Shown: positions 10,515 through 22,497, numbered from the stretch's first letter. The stretch: 64,000 nt of DNA from Atherix ibis (GCA_958298945.1 OY282610.1:45763667-45827666), one strand, 5' to 3'. Numbers and translations are program-made. The notes: a model not told the origin generated them from the letters alone.

Positions 10515-12430
10515 CAGTCTTATGACATTTCTGTCACATCCCTTTTACTAAAAACTCCATAGATAAATATCTAATTCTCAAGTGGTATCTTTTAAAGGAC
10601 TTCTGACATCTTCTTTTTTTTTTAAATTTATTTCTATGTTAAACTGAAATTTAAGCAAATAAATTACTAGTTGTTAACAAATTTACTATCAATGATTACT
10701 TAAGGAATATTATTAACGAAATTTTACAGACAAATTTATAGAAAGTTTTCAGGTGAGAAACCGTTTTTTCGGAATTTTCTTAGCCAAAAAAAAAAAATTC
10801 ACAATGACTTTTCCATTTAACCTTTAAGACAATAATAAAATGTTAAAATACAAAAATGTTGATAAACGCTATCATAAATAATTTTTGTATTTTTCTCTGA
10901 TTTTTATGTAATGCTTAGAGAAAGTTTGTCGGCGGCTGTCTTTGATGATGTTGATGCGAGAAAAATGGTCGATATTGTATGAAATTTTCGATAAAAACAA
11001 TACCAAAATGCCACTGATTGTAGACAGAAACTTCTCCTTTATTATTGTAATAGTGTACAAAATCAGAAAACAAAAATAACTAACAAGTTAACAGCATTTA
11101 ATTAACGCAATACAATTAATTTGATTAAGTATTCTGTCAACTTATGTTGTGATAGTCAAAAGTACACAAGAAAAGAAAACAATCAAATATATAAGAATGA
11201 TTTTTTCGGTATTTTATTGTATCAACTATGGAATAGTCATTTATATGCACCTTTGAGTGTCGCATGAGTTACAAATAGAGTCCTGACATGAGTTGTAGAG
11301 TACAATGTACCTCCAAACTTGGGAAGTTTTTATATGCAATAAAATACGAGTGCATATACGAGTATGTACTTCTAGTGTGGGTATGAATAAAAACATTCAT
11401 CTTAAGTTTTCCAACTTAAGTTGAAAAGAAAAACCAACTAATATGAACAGTATAAAGTTTATCTGAACTTTTACGGTTGAAACTAACTCCTGTTAAAAGT
11501 TTTTCACTTGGCGACCAAAGATGACGAAGAACGGGTGCGATTTGCCATTCGTAGTTGGAAAATGCAATAAAAGTTAGACAAGCGTAAGTCATACAGCATC
11601 GGCATCAAATTCAGTTTGGTGTCAATGTTAACCCATTCCCCAACTCATCGTTATCCAAAAAAAGAGTAAGTAAACAACAAGAACTGAACTGAACTGTTTT
11701 GGAATAAAATAGAACAGAATCTGTACAATCTGTGACATAATAAAAATAAAAATATCTTCTCTATTCGGAAGATATTACTATTGACACAAGTGAATCCTTA
11801 TTACAAAAGGGACGATTATAAAATTCTTCAGAAAATACAAAACAAACAATAGTTTACACGAATATTCATAATATGGAATGAAATGAGGAATTAGCGGACG
11901 AGACTATCAATTTCGGTGAGCAATTTTGATATTAAATTTGAAAACGTCGCTAATTAAAAAATGTCACTAATTAAAATTATAAATTGATAATAATTGGAAT
12001 GATCCTTTTATTCAAAACAAGAATATTCGCATATAACAGGTAACATATTATACGAGTATATAGCACAACTTAAATATAACGGATATTGGAATTTAAGGTC
12101 TAGACTAGTGCCGAGTTTGTTTACTATTGAAAAATATATTCTTTTTTATTTTAATTGAAATGTAATCCACTATATAGTCGTAATAAAAATACTAGCAAAT
12201 GGAGATGTGTAGGCGAAAACACCCATCGAGGTCTCCCCAAAACCGGAAGGACTTATTTTATAAATTTAAAAAAATCGCGACGCCATTACCGTTTCAAATG
12301 TCGATGGGTGTATAATGGAAGGATGAGAGTGAACAGGTTTTTTTTGCTAAAAAATCAGGATGTTAGGATAGAGGCGAATGAACAAAAAAGGATCATTGAC
12401 AGCTTCTCGAACGATTTAGGATTATAGAGT
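10515..12430. other. AT-rich intergenic DNA
   Basis: No recognisable gene. An open frame at 12155-12427 (90 codons) is basic and contains SKWRC, but I see no complete domain. Several ATACGAGTA-like motifs occur near 11340-11370 and 12050. Confidence 0.45.
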
Positions 12431-12486
12431 CGGCGAAAATTATAGTGCTTAGTTGAACCGGCGAAAATTGTAGTGCTTAGTTGAAC
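12431..12486. repeat. two tandem 28-bp units
   Basis: The unit starts CGGCGAAAATTATAGTGCTT and ends AGTTGAAC. It occurs at 12431-12458 and 12459-12486 with one difference. Confidence 0.85.
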
Positions 12487-12699
12487 CACGAAGTTCAAGT
12501 CCGTACGTCCATATTGGTTTCAGTTCTGATTTAAAGTCTAGAAGTCATGATAATTCTTTTTATCATCAGTTACGTTCGCTTCTTTCTATTTTCGTTTAAG
12601 TGTTCTAGGTCCTAAGTATTCGTGTAAGATACTTACACGAATATTAGTTTTTATTTTACTGCCAATTAGTGTTATATATCGGCAATCTGTTCTTGGTAG

Positions 12700-12763
12700 A
12701 GTGTAAGTCATTAGTATACTGGACTACCATCTAAAGAGTAGTGTGTTCGAGTCTTACTGAGGC
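12700..12763 (+). repeat. tRNA-like head of a SINE (copy 1)
   Basis: The order is TCATTAGTATACTGGACTAC (A-box side), a middle segment CATCTAAAGAGTA, and GTGTTCGAGTCTTACTGAGG with a B-box-like GTTCGAGTC. Two related sequences lie at 33446-33516 and 46358-46430, and all three continue into similar flanks (GAGG..TGGTC or TCTAG). The 5' acceptor strand does not pair well enough for a functional tRNA, so a tRNA-derived SINE or tRNA pseudogene is the likely reading. Confidence 0.6.
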
Positions 12764-13639
12764 ATGGTCTTATTAAAATTCTGAAAAACACAACTTTAAT
12801 TTTTGTTATTCCTTTGTCCTTTCCTTACCATAAGATTCAGAAAATCGCTTATTAGCTATCAGAAGTACGGAAATATTAATACTAGCTTTCGGTAGGAAAA
12901 AGCAAGCGAGGAAATACGATACTACTCATATTGGTCAAAGACAACAATCCGAAATTAACATACTGGCCACCGTTACTACTGGACAAAAGTATGTCACTGC
13001 ACCAAAGTGCATGGAAATAAGCTAATCGAAGACATAAACATGCTCTTAAATCCGAATGAAATGTAATTAGAACATTTGTTATAATAAAAAGGTTCCAATG
13101 TTCCAAAAGGACTGGTCTTTTGGGCCAGGCTTTTAAGAAGTGGATGTGGTTCTATAAAGTAAGATACTCGTATTTATGATTGATTTCAAAGCAATCCAGC
13201 ATACGATCTCAAGCGTGCGAAATGTTAAGAAATACGTCTGGGCAATACTCTCATCGATCTAGCATTTTAAATTTTTAATGATAATTTTCTATTTGGGAAA
13301 TTTTGAAAAATCAGAAAAAAACTTGTTTCACCAATTTGATCTAGCCTCAAATTTAAGGTATAAAAGAAGTGTACCAGGCTTCATTTATAGCGAAAGTAAT
13401 ATTAATGTTTACCTTGTGAGTTTGTATATTATTGGACATTTCAAGTGATTATTGGGAGCTTTTAAAAAATCATTTAAAAACCTCGTCTCACCATTTTGGG
13501 CTAAACTTTATCGAAAAATATAAAAATTGCAATTTCTTTTAGGTTCAGATGTACATGGTCTAGTTGGTATGGCTACTACCAATCTACCAATTAATGTTTT
13601 TTTTCCTCAATAGAATAAAAATTGGCTATATCGACAGTA
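12764..13639. other. intergenic DNA, nothing certain
   Basis: No gene recognised. The segment 12880-13110 is less AT-rich and carries a 74-codon minus-strand frame without a recognisable domain. It could be old transposon sequence. Confidence 0.4.
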
Positions 13640-14054
13640 CAATCATTCTTTTTTTTGGCAAGTTCAAAGTCAAGACACTATGAAAATGGACAATCCTTGA
13701 AAGCTGATTTTTCAGAAAAAATCATATTGTCGGATGTAGACGGCTATGCTAACAAGCAAAATTGATGCATTTTGGGCACCTGAAAAACCAAGAGAAGTTA
13801 TTGAGCAATCAATAAATTAATCTATTGTTATTTAGTGGTGCGCTTTATTGGCCGGACGCCTCATTGGTTCGCATTTGTTTGAAATGAGGCTCGTGGTACA
13901 GTTACTGTTATTGGTGTACGCTAGAGAGGCATTGTAACCAATTTTTTATAGTTTATTTTGGATTATATAGATATCGACGATATGGGATTTTAACACGATG
14001 GCTTTGTGTGCCACACTGCCTAAGAAACAATCGATTTATTGATTTAATGGTGGT
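13640..14054 (+). pseudogene. Tc1/mariner transposase relic (WPPRS type, copy W2a)
   Basis: Decayed blocks on the plus strand read ADFSEKIILSDVDGYANKQN (13703-13762), then the region of the first acidic residue, then LDYIDIDDM, then a form of QDGATCHTARETIDLL (near 14000). The relic stops before the WPPRS block and is followed directly by a second copy of the same transposase region. Multiple stops are present. Confidence 0.75.
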
Positions 14055-14720
14055 CTAACGCAACTCATGTTCACTTAGACGGCTATGCTAACAAGCAAAA
14101 TTGTCGCATTTGGGCTTTTGAAAATCCATATGCTCAAGAGTAGTTATTGAGCAACCAATAAATTGATCTTGTGTCACTATTTTGTGTTATTTATGGACTG
14201 GAGGCATCATTGGTCCGTATTTTTTCGAAAATAAGTCTAGTACTACAATTACTGTCCATTAAGTACCATACAGAAACATAATAACCAATTTTTTATAGCT
14301 TATTCTTGATGACATCGATGTCGATGACTTGTAGTTTTAACAGGATGGCCCTACGTACCACACTACTCAAGATGGCGATCTAATTTCGAAAAGAGGTGAT
14401 GTCAATTGGCCACCAAGATCATGTGATTTGACGCCGTTGAACGTCTTTTTGTAAGACTATGTAAAATGTAAGGCTTATAAAAATAGTCCAAACATAATTC
14501 CTAAGCTCAAAACCAATATTAACCGTGTCATCCGTGAAATAGAGTTACGAGTACAATTATGCAAATATGTGATCGAAAGGAGTAATATTTGTACAAGTAG
14601 TTATGGTAAGCGTTTGCCCAATAGTATTTTTTATTCATAAATAGTAAAGGTTTTGTAATATATTTCAATAAATAATAATGGAACTTTTCTACAAAATGTG
14701 TATTTCATTCAAAATTTGAA
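14055..14720 (+). pseudogene. Tc1/mariner transposase relic (WPPRS type, copy W2b), in tandem with W2a
   Basis: Begins with THVHLDGYANKQNCRIWAF (about 14064-14120), the same protein region as in W2a. It continues to a decayed second acidic block (RMALRTTLLKMAI in another frame), then GDVNWPPRSCDLTPLN across a frame change (14385-14445), and an AT-rich 3' tail like that of copy W1. It is diverged from W2a, so the pair is either an old tandem duplication or two independent insertions. Confidence 0.78.
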
Positions 14721-17365
14721 AAAAAAATTAAATAGGCTCTGTATGATACTAAAAATTAGAATTCCTAAGAGAAGGGGATAAAAATTGTATTATCAAAAAT
14801 CTATTCGTTATCCTGATGAGAATTGAAGACTCCTAGTATATTTTCATCAAATGCATAAAGTTTAAGAAAAATTTTAATACTTATAAGAACTGATACTAAC
14901 CTAATAGTATTTGCTAAAAATTACGTGCTTTTCACAGGAAAAGACAACTTATATTTTCAAATGTTGTCTTTTCCAAAATATCATAAGAATGAAAAGGTCC
15001 TAGTATTCTCTAAATACACATAGTTAAGGCGTTGAGAAAATTTGGAGAATATTTTTCCATACTATTTTATTACTTATTATTTGACAATACGTAATATATT
15101 CGTAGTTCGTTATTATTGAACGAAAATATAAAAACCGGAAATATTTTACTAAATAATATGAATTAATCTTTTAAAGTCTGCTTGCACAAACATAACATAA
15201 AAATGATTAATCCAATTTAGAAACTGATTATGAAAAGTAGTATGAATTCTCCAATTACGTTAAAATTGTCAGGTAACTGAGTCATTTTATTCTATTTTGT
15301 TATTTTTCTTAAATAAAAACGAATAAACAAAAATCCTACGCCCACATGAAAATAATATATATCAAGAGATATGGTGTCAAGCTAGATCAAGTACCAACGT
15401 TTTATAACAATTTCCGCCAATATATCGAATCACAACAATTCCATGCAGCTGTTATTTTAATTAAAATCCTACAAGTCAGGAATTAACTAACCACCTACGG
15501 ACTAGTCGTTGTGATTAACAAACAAATTCGAACAGAAATGCTCTCTTGTTTACACGTGTACCCCAAAAAAAAAATTCCCAAAGTCACTTGTACTGTTTTA
15601 ATAAAGACAGGAACATAAACAACAGTTCAAGCCAAACGTACCTAGTGTAGTCTATGCTACTCGATATATATACAAATGCTATATGGTAAATACTCCTACA
15701 TACGAGTACATAATACGATGAGAAATGGTAGAGAAAAACGCGACGGATTTTTAAGGATTTCGATTCTCCATGCAACAATGTAGACTATTCGAAATATTTA
15801 CAAGTAAACGTCCTCTTTAAAGGAAAATCAACATATCCTGTAAGAGTATTGTACTTGCATTGCTTCTGCTCATATCAAAAACTTTTAGGATACAGAATAA
15901 AAAAACATACACAGGACAATGAACACAATTTCCTTAAAAACTCTTCTGCTCCTCATAATACTAACATATCATTGTGTGTTTTTCTTTTATTACACCGGAT
16001 AACCCTTGATTACTTTCAATTTAAATCGAGACAAGATAAAAAGTAAATATTGTCATCCTGCAACAAAAAAAAAAAACCGCAATAATAACAACCGCTAGAA
16101 AAATAGAACGAAATGAAATATTATTCATAAAAAAAAGGATATGCGCTTAACTCAATTGAATCGTTTTGCTTTTATTTCCAAACGAAATCCTTCTTAATTT
16201 CCTTTTAGTTAGCGTTTATTTCATATTTTATTCCAGCTTTAAGAGAAGGACTTTTTGTACATATTTGCCATCATTTATAAAAATCCATTTTTTCTCTCTT
16301 ATTGTATTGTATTGTATTTCTTTATAATTTTTTTTTTATTTCTAGTAAAAGTTTTAATAAAATGCTCAAAAAAAAAAACTTTAAAAAAATCACATAAACT
16401 GGATACGTACGTAATAAAGTAAAACGGAAAAATATTATTTCATTCTTTCAAGTTGGATTACAAGAAAGGATTTTTGTTTGTTTATTTCCTTTTATACTAA
16501 AACACAGAACAATTATTAAATTTCATCGAACTGGATCTGAGACATAAAAGGAGTTTTAATTCATTTAGTGTTTTACTTGTTTCTTGTTCAAATAACTTAG
16601 CTAGATGACAGTGAACATAAACCAGGAATCCTTCTATTCCAGGACAAAGAATAACTTCGCTCTGGTAGAATAAAATTCACTGTACTGCAATAGGATTGAA
16701 CATAGTATTGTATTTTTTTCCAAATAACATTAGTACTGAAATATAAATTATAAACGACACGACACTACAGTCCAGTGGGTGACAGAAAGTCCTTAGCCAT
16801 ATTTGATCTATAGTATGTTTACGTATTTTCGTAAACCTATTTGATTATGTCATACCAGAGGACACAATAAAACCTTTTCTTTATATAAAATATTTTTTCC
16901 AAATTACTTTTTTTTTATTAATAATAATATTGTCTTATTAATAAAAAAATAGTAATTTTTAAAAAAAGGAAACGAAATTTTTGTTGATTTTTATTTCATT
17001 TCCAAAAAAAACTAGAAATAAAAATATTCCAAATAAGTTGTTTTCTTCCACCTTTCGATATTAGTTTATATCTTTTAATAATTCTTTATCTTTCTATGCT
17101 AAAAAAAAAGAGTTTTAAAAATTTCCAGTGTTTTTTAAGGCATTCGAGTTCATTACAAAATATTCCATTTCGATTTAAGATCTATAAATTTTTCAACTCA
17201 ACTAGATACTTTGTAGTTGAATCGGTGACATTTTGGTTCAATTAAAATTTTATATTTTAATGAAGGATCTTCTCATTGGATGAAAATTTGTCGTGAGACC
17301 TCGCAGACTATTTGTAGGATTATCAAAAAAAAGTCATAACGCATTATTGTATGTGTATTTATATC
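14721..17365. other. AT-rich intergenic DNA
   Basis: No gene recognised. Contains a short TATTG microsatellite near 16303-16319 and many poly-A and poly-T runs. Open frames at 15584-15778 and 15849-16046 are short and have no domain signal. Confidence 0.45.
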
Positions 17366-18358
17366 AGTTAATCAAAAAAGTTCATGGCAAATCCGATAGA
17401 TGGAGTTCAAATCAATTAACTCAGTAACCACTAGTTGCGTTGTAACAACGCTAGACGTACGTTTGAAAGGTGACACGAGTCATAGAATTTTATTTCAACT
17501 GGTGATCAAAAGGTATCCATATACAAAAATGTACCAGAATAAAGAGAAAATTCGCTATATTTTACAATTCTATTTCGATAAAGGTGACAATGGTAAAGGT
17601 GCAAATTGTTCACTCTCTTTCGTTCTGGAAATTTCGAGGCCAAAGGTCTCTATGGTCGGCTAATTATCGAAAAAAGTGAGGATGCTCTCAAAAAAAATTT
17701 AGCAGGACTAACATATCCACAGTCATGGCATAGGTTATGAATTAAATATTCATCGTCAAAATGCTTTAAACCATTTGCAAAAGACTGAGTTTAAAAAGAA
17801 ACTTATGAATTGAGTCTGCCGAAGTGTGAAAAAACAACGCTTAAGTGTGAAAGAACAAAACTTAAAATCTGTGATACGCTGCTGAAGCACAATAAAATTG
17901 AGCCATTTCTGGAGTGAATCATAATTGGCGATGAAAAATGGGTAAAATACGAGAATATCGCTAGAAAGGGATTATGGAAAAAGAGAGATCGAAGCCAGGA
18001 TTGATGGACAATAAGGTTATGCTGTGTGAATAGTAGGACTAGAAGAAAATCGAACATTGTGAACCGCTACACCAATGAGTCATCAAAAATTAAGAAAATT
18101 GCTTGAAAAATTTCAATAAATTCACGGTATAGGGCAGACATAACACCCTTCGACTACCACTTGTTTTGATCTTTGCAGAACTCTCTTAAGAGAGGCCCAT
18201 GAAAACCACTTTATTCAGTTTTTCAATCAGAAAAATGGCAAAATATTTTCAATAATAATGTAGAATATTTGATATACCATAAATAAATTGATATTAAGAT
18301 TCTGATGTAAGCGTTTCTATTTTACTCAAAAAACGCCATGAACTTTTTCGACTAATCA
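17366..18358 (+). mobile_element. decayed mariner, family E copy 1
   Basis: Terminal inverted repeats are recognisable: left AGTTAATCAAAAAAGTTCAT (GGC), right GCCATGAACTTTTTCGACTA. The interior is about 990 bp, somewhat short. The copy at 38647-39039 has the same ends. Confidence 0.85.
17520..18300 (+). pseudogene. mariner transposase relic, family E copy 1
   Basis: Readable pieces match the family D transposase at 44289-45296. KEKIRYILQFYFDKGDN (about 17540-17590) is the N-terminus. The first acidic block is GDEKWVKYENIA (about 17925-17965), followed by KKRDRSQD and a trace of VMLCV. Near 18140-18200, ITPFDYHLF followed by SLQNSL holds the third acidic residue. The second acidic block is missing or unreadable. 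Many stops and indels; a dead copy older than family D. Confidence 0.8.
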
Positions 18359-18639
18359 ATATAAAGATCAAAGATCAATCAATTATGTATTGGCCATTTT
18401 GCTCGCTTACAATCTTCAAATAAATTATTTAATCCTATTTAAATTTAATTAAATTAATATTTTTATTTATCAGATTCAATTTGATAAAAAAAATAAGCCA
18501 ATAAAATTAATTTTCTATTAATAAATAGTATTTTCCAAATATATAAGATATTAATAAAAGATAACTTTTCTTTATATTAAACCGTTCTTCTTATACATTT
18601 CTTTTCTCAATCGACGGTTTATTAAAAACATAAGATTTT
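18359..18639. other. AT-rich spacer
   Basis: Nothing recognised. Confidence 0.4.
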
Positions 18640-19379
18640 TAGCCAAATTAAGGAGAACATTTTTTTTTGAAAAATAAGCACTTTAATGGTCATATTACTA
18701 TGACTACTCCAAATAAGTAGAACAGTTTTTGAGCGTCTTATATTCAGTACTCAATATGGTATTTTCAGTATTATCGCAATTGAGCAAAATATATTTGAAT
18801 TGATAAATGTACGGAAAGCTTAAAAAAATATCACTCAATACCAAGTTAGAAATGGAACTGTAAGCGACTCCTACGAGAACTTAAGATTAAAATTAAAATC
18901 TACTATAACAAACGGCGAGAATATTATGTAAGTTCACTAAGTGACAAAAAAAATTAAATCCTCTTCACGGCCCGCATACAAGTATGCCAAAATCGCCTAT
19001 GGATATTAACGCACCCGCGTCCTGAACTGAACCAGCACAGCCTATCTGCTAACTGCATAGTGTACGCTTTCTGGTGAGTGATCCATTGGAGAATATGCCT
19101 GGAAGTTCCTACGCATATGGCAAACCCGCGGACCTTAGCTGGTTTATCAGTGTCAAATGAATCTACAAGGTTCCGACTGTAGCTCTGTTAGGACGAAGTA
19201 CACATACATGGTGTCTTTATATGATAAAATCCAGTACCACAGGGGTCAGGAGCCCCACGGTTGTTCGTCCACCGTACCTGGCCAACGGTGAGGAGGCTTT
19301 GGCTAAAACTTGAGAGCTACGATTTAATACCTATATTCCGGGTACAGTCTTACGGCTGGATGTGAGGGGTGCCAGGATC
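18640..19379. repeat. segmental duplication, segment A (matches 22539-23279)
   Basis: About 740 bp from AGCCAAATTAAGG to GTGCCAGGATCC recurs almost unchanged at 22539-23279. The few differences cluster in the first 200 bp. The right half (from about 18960) is GC-richer and belongs to dispersed repeat Y. Downstream of GGATCC the two copies diverge completely: here the sequence continues as repeat Y, and at 23280 it jumps to segment B'. Confidence 0.93.
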
Positions 19380-20040
19380 CAGGGTGCTATCACTGCAAAT
19401 GATAGTATATGTTTAGGTACGCCTTGCTGCCAACAGTTAGAGTAACTAGCTTGTAATTGGTTACTGACTGTTAGCAAATGAACCCTATTTATGATGGATG
19501 TAGCTGGTCATGTCGCAGAAATAGGTAGTTGTACAAATATGTGTTGAGTAATGAAGTAGCGGTCTACTGGTTGAGACCGCCTACCACAGGAATTGTTCCG
19601 GTGAATTGAATGTTTGCTTGGTTCATGAGGGAAATACGACACTTGGCTAAAAAGAGCTGTGACGAAAGATGGTGATAGGGGGGTATGGTAGAATGAGCAT
19701 ACTGAGGCTACTTGCCATAGCGGGTATACAGTATGTCGAAAAATTAGCTACTTTGAAGAGGACTATTAGAAGAGCTGATGCACTTCTCATCGGGAGGTAG
19801 CTATACTGAGTTTTTCCTGCATAGCACAGTCTAAGCAGTAAATCACATGAATGCGTTGGGAGGAAGTCAGCTGGGTTGATAATGCGTTGGTATCGAGCTG
19901 GATTGCGATTGAGATCCGTATAACTAGCTGGATCTAGTCGGCTAAGCTGGCGAAATACATTATAGACCGGTCTATGAGGGCATTGATTGGGCCTATCTCA
20001 ATACCGACGGTCGTAGGCGATCCGTGGTATTTTATTTAAC
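18960..20040. repeat. dispersed repeat Y, longest copy
   Basis: A GC-richer, non-coding-looking stretch with text shared by three other places: 22862-23279 (nearly identical), 39060-39370 and 51890-52345 (diverged). Shared anchors include GGCAAACCCGCGG, the GGGGTCAGGAGCCCCACGG type of motif, GGTACAGTCTTA, GCTATCACTGC and TTGTAATTGGTTACTGA. No reading frame is conserved. It could be the untranslated part of a LINE or a non-autonomous element. Family not recognised. Confidence 0.65.
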
Positions 20041-20520
20041 GACCAGTATACTACAATATATTAAATAAATTTACGTTAATCTCCTTCACCAAAAACTTCA
20101 AATCTTTTGAAATTATATCTGCTATTTGTTAGCTTTCTAATAAAAAATCTCCTGGTTATGATTACATACACTTTCAGCGGTATCTTGCGGACAACTTATT
20201 TCCGCTAGCTCTTGAAATTTTTAGAATGGTATCTTGCGGACATTCCTAGATAATGAAAAAAATACTCCTGATTAGTCTTTTGGCTTCTGATCTGAATAGA
20301 TCTCATTGTTGATCATATTTCATTCTTTCTTAAGTGGAAAATGTATTATCCAGGCGCATTATTTAATATTTCTCATGGTGTTTACCATATGCAATTTAAT
20401 GGGCTTCTCTTAAAGCTCAATAATACTGTTTTTTCTACATAATAGCCTATTATAAATTTATATATTACCCAACGTCAATCATTTTTAAGTAGAAGTTAAT
20501 TTGAAATTCTCATAAATACG
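20041..20520. other. intergenic DNA
   Basis: No gene. A short direct repeat (GGTATCTTGCGGACA) occurs near 20178 and 20227. Confidence 0.4.
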
Positions 20521-21446
20521 ACATCTGTTCAAAAAGTATCGCGAATTTTGAATTTCCGCTGGTTATGTATATTCGATTTTCGATTGTTTTATGGTGTTTC
20601 GTTGGTACTCATGTCTCTCACTTTTGCCTAAAAGTTCGGCTATTTTGAAATTTCAGTTAATTTTTGACAGCTGCTTTGCTTGCACGTGTTTTGACTCGTC
20701 TTCGATTTTTGCCATTCCAAAAAAATGTATCAAAGAATCTTTTTCGGGAACAAGAAAAAGTCACAGGGGGCCAGATTTGGGGAACACGGTGCCTGCGGCA
20801 TTATTAGTGTATTGTTTTTGGCCAAAAATTCATGCACAAGCAACGATGCGTGAGCAGGGGCGTTATCATGTTGCAAAAGTAAATTTTTGTTCTTCCACAA
20901 ATCCGAGCTTTTCTGGCGGATTACTTCGCGCAACTTGAGCATAACTTGCAGGTAATATTCCTTATTGACCGTTCTACTCTGTGGCAAGAACATATGATAT
21001 ACCACAATCCTGTAATCGAAGAAAACTATAAGCAAAACCTTCACATTCAACCGAACTTTGCGCGTTTTTTTTCGGTCTTGGCTCGTGCGGCAGCTTCCAT
21101 TGGGATGATTGAGCTTTGGTTTCTATGTCATAATCATAAACACATGATTTTTCATTAGTTATGACCCTCTGGAGCAAATTTGGGTCATCGTGGACAGAGT
21201 CCAACAGCTGCTTAGCAATGTAAATACGATGCTGTTTTTGGTCGAAAATGGGCAAAAATCGAAGACGAGCCAAAACACGTGCAAGCAAAGCAGCTGTCAA
21301 AAATTAACTGAACATTCAAAATGGCCGAACTTGTCCGCATAAGTGAGAGAAATTAGTACCAACATAACGCCACAAAAAATCGAAAATCGAATATACGTAA
21401 CCCGTGAAAATTCAAAATTCGCGATACTTTTTGAACAGACCTCGTA
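20521..21446 (-). mobile_element. foldback-type derivative of mariner family F (copy 2)
   Basis: The ends match family F (CTGTTCAAAAAGTATCGCGA left; GATACTTTTTGAACAGACCT right, followed by CGTA). Unlike copy 1, the two outer arms are long inverted repeats of about 200 bp (20521-20718 and 21246-21446). Both contain the family's 5' leader, including GACAGCTGCTTTGCTTGCAC. The transposase 3' end has been replaced by an inverted copy of the 5' leader, joined after the block FFLFPK. The copy at 50828-51566 has the same join. Confidence 0.85.
20745..21300 (-). pseudogene. mariner transposase remnant inside foldback element (F copy 2)
   Basis: On the minus strand, 21300-20974 reads MTAALLARVLARLRFLPIF followed by DQKQHR, in which the 5' leader is fused in frame to the middle of the transposase. 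In place of the first acidic block GDESW stands TNEKSC, so the first Asp is lost. After a frame change, 21050-20730 carries HDNAPAHA (second Asp) and LAPCDFFLFPK (third Asp), then ends at KIL and a stop at the rearrangement join. The N-terminal DNA-binding domain and the C-terminus are both absent. It cannot be an active transposase; whether the open N-terminal piece is expressed is unknown. Confidence 0.85.
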
Positions 21447-21536
21447 TATCATTTTTTAGCTGGAGTCCCACAGAGCAGTATTTTCAGTCCTATTTTATAT
21501 AATAATAAACTTTTAGTGTTACTTAACGGCCATATT

Positions 21537-22497
21537 ATAAGTGCTGACAAAACTTTTAATAGTGTACAATCCAATACTCATAATATTGAATCCTAGTATA
21601 TAAGAAAGAGAGTGAAATAAATAAAAGGGTCCTCCTATTACTTTCACTTTTCTCAGAAAAGGGAGTAGATCCTTTATACCTTAAAACTATATTTTAAAGT
21701 GCGTGAGTTACTATACCAAAAAGACTTGAAACCAGCAAATGCTATTAACAACTTCTTAAACTACTGAACAATAGATTAAAACATACAATAAAAAACAAGC
21801 TTCTGGTCTACAAAGCAATTATAAGACCAATATGAACTAACAGAAATTACAATCTCAGATCTTCAATAAAAGTTCCTCTTTTATCATGACATGATAAAGG
21901 GAGAAAAAAACTTTTTATTCCTATATATCGTATCGTTATAATCTACGCGTAGGACAACTTTATTATATTACTCTTCCTAAAAATACTGATTGGTGGGTGA
22001 TTGACGAGACAGTGAATGCTTTTAGGGAGATTTATTCGAATCTCATCAAGTGGGTATATATGTACAATCTGCTTGTAACTTTCATAAATGTAGAACAACA
22101 AAAAAATTAATAAATCGAATTCGTTTGAAATGACTATAAAAATCCTAAGGTGATACTGTAAAAATTTAGTCATATTCGACAACCATAATACCAATTTTGA
22201 AGTCATTCAATTTTTAACTGTTTTTCGATTATTGATTTAATTTTTGTATCAAAAAGATTCTAATAATTGATTCTGCATCGCTTAGTATGAGCTCTTTCCT
22301 TTTCTAATTCCCACTTCAGAGAAATGGGAACTAGTTACAATATCTTATAAATTTCATTAATAAAGGAATCACTGCAAAATTCACCACTTGTGAGAATATA
22401 TTTGGCTTATTAATTTCAAAATTCAAGCGCATATATTAAATTTATAACAGAATATGAAGAAGGCAATTGAGGAAATTCATATCAGAACAATTAATCA
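21537..22497. repeat. segmental duplication, segment B (matches 23285-24245)
   Basis: About 960 bp starting ATAAGTGCTGACAAAAC and ending CAGAACAATTAATCA is present again 1748 bp downstream with very few differences (for example one extra A near 21738). It includes a LINE relic. The flanks differ on both sides. Confidence 0.94.
21755..21870 (+). pseudogene. LINE reverse-transcriptase C-terminal scrap (in segment B)
   Basis: In one frame around 21765-21840 the text reads KLLNNRLKHTIKNKLLVYKA followed by IIRPI and a stop in place of Trp. This resembles the NKLLLYKTILRPIWTYG motif after the RT thumb in Jockey-type LINEs. The rest of the ORF is unreadable. The same scrap recurs in segment B' near 23505-23590. 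Confidence 0.6.

Noticed and set aside
12155..12427. Basic 90-codon frame with WRC, possibly a FLYWCH-type zinc finger.
   Set aside because: Only a fragment of the pattern is present and the spacing of Cys and His does not fit.
12700..12763. Functional tRNA gene.
   Set aside because: B-box-like and A-box-like parts exist, but the acceptor and other stems do not pair well and related decayed copies exist; a SINE head fits better.
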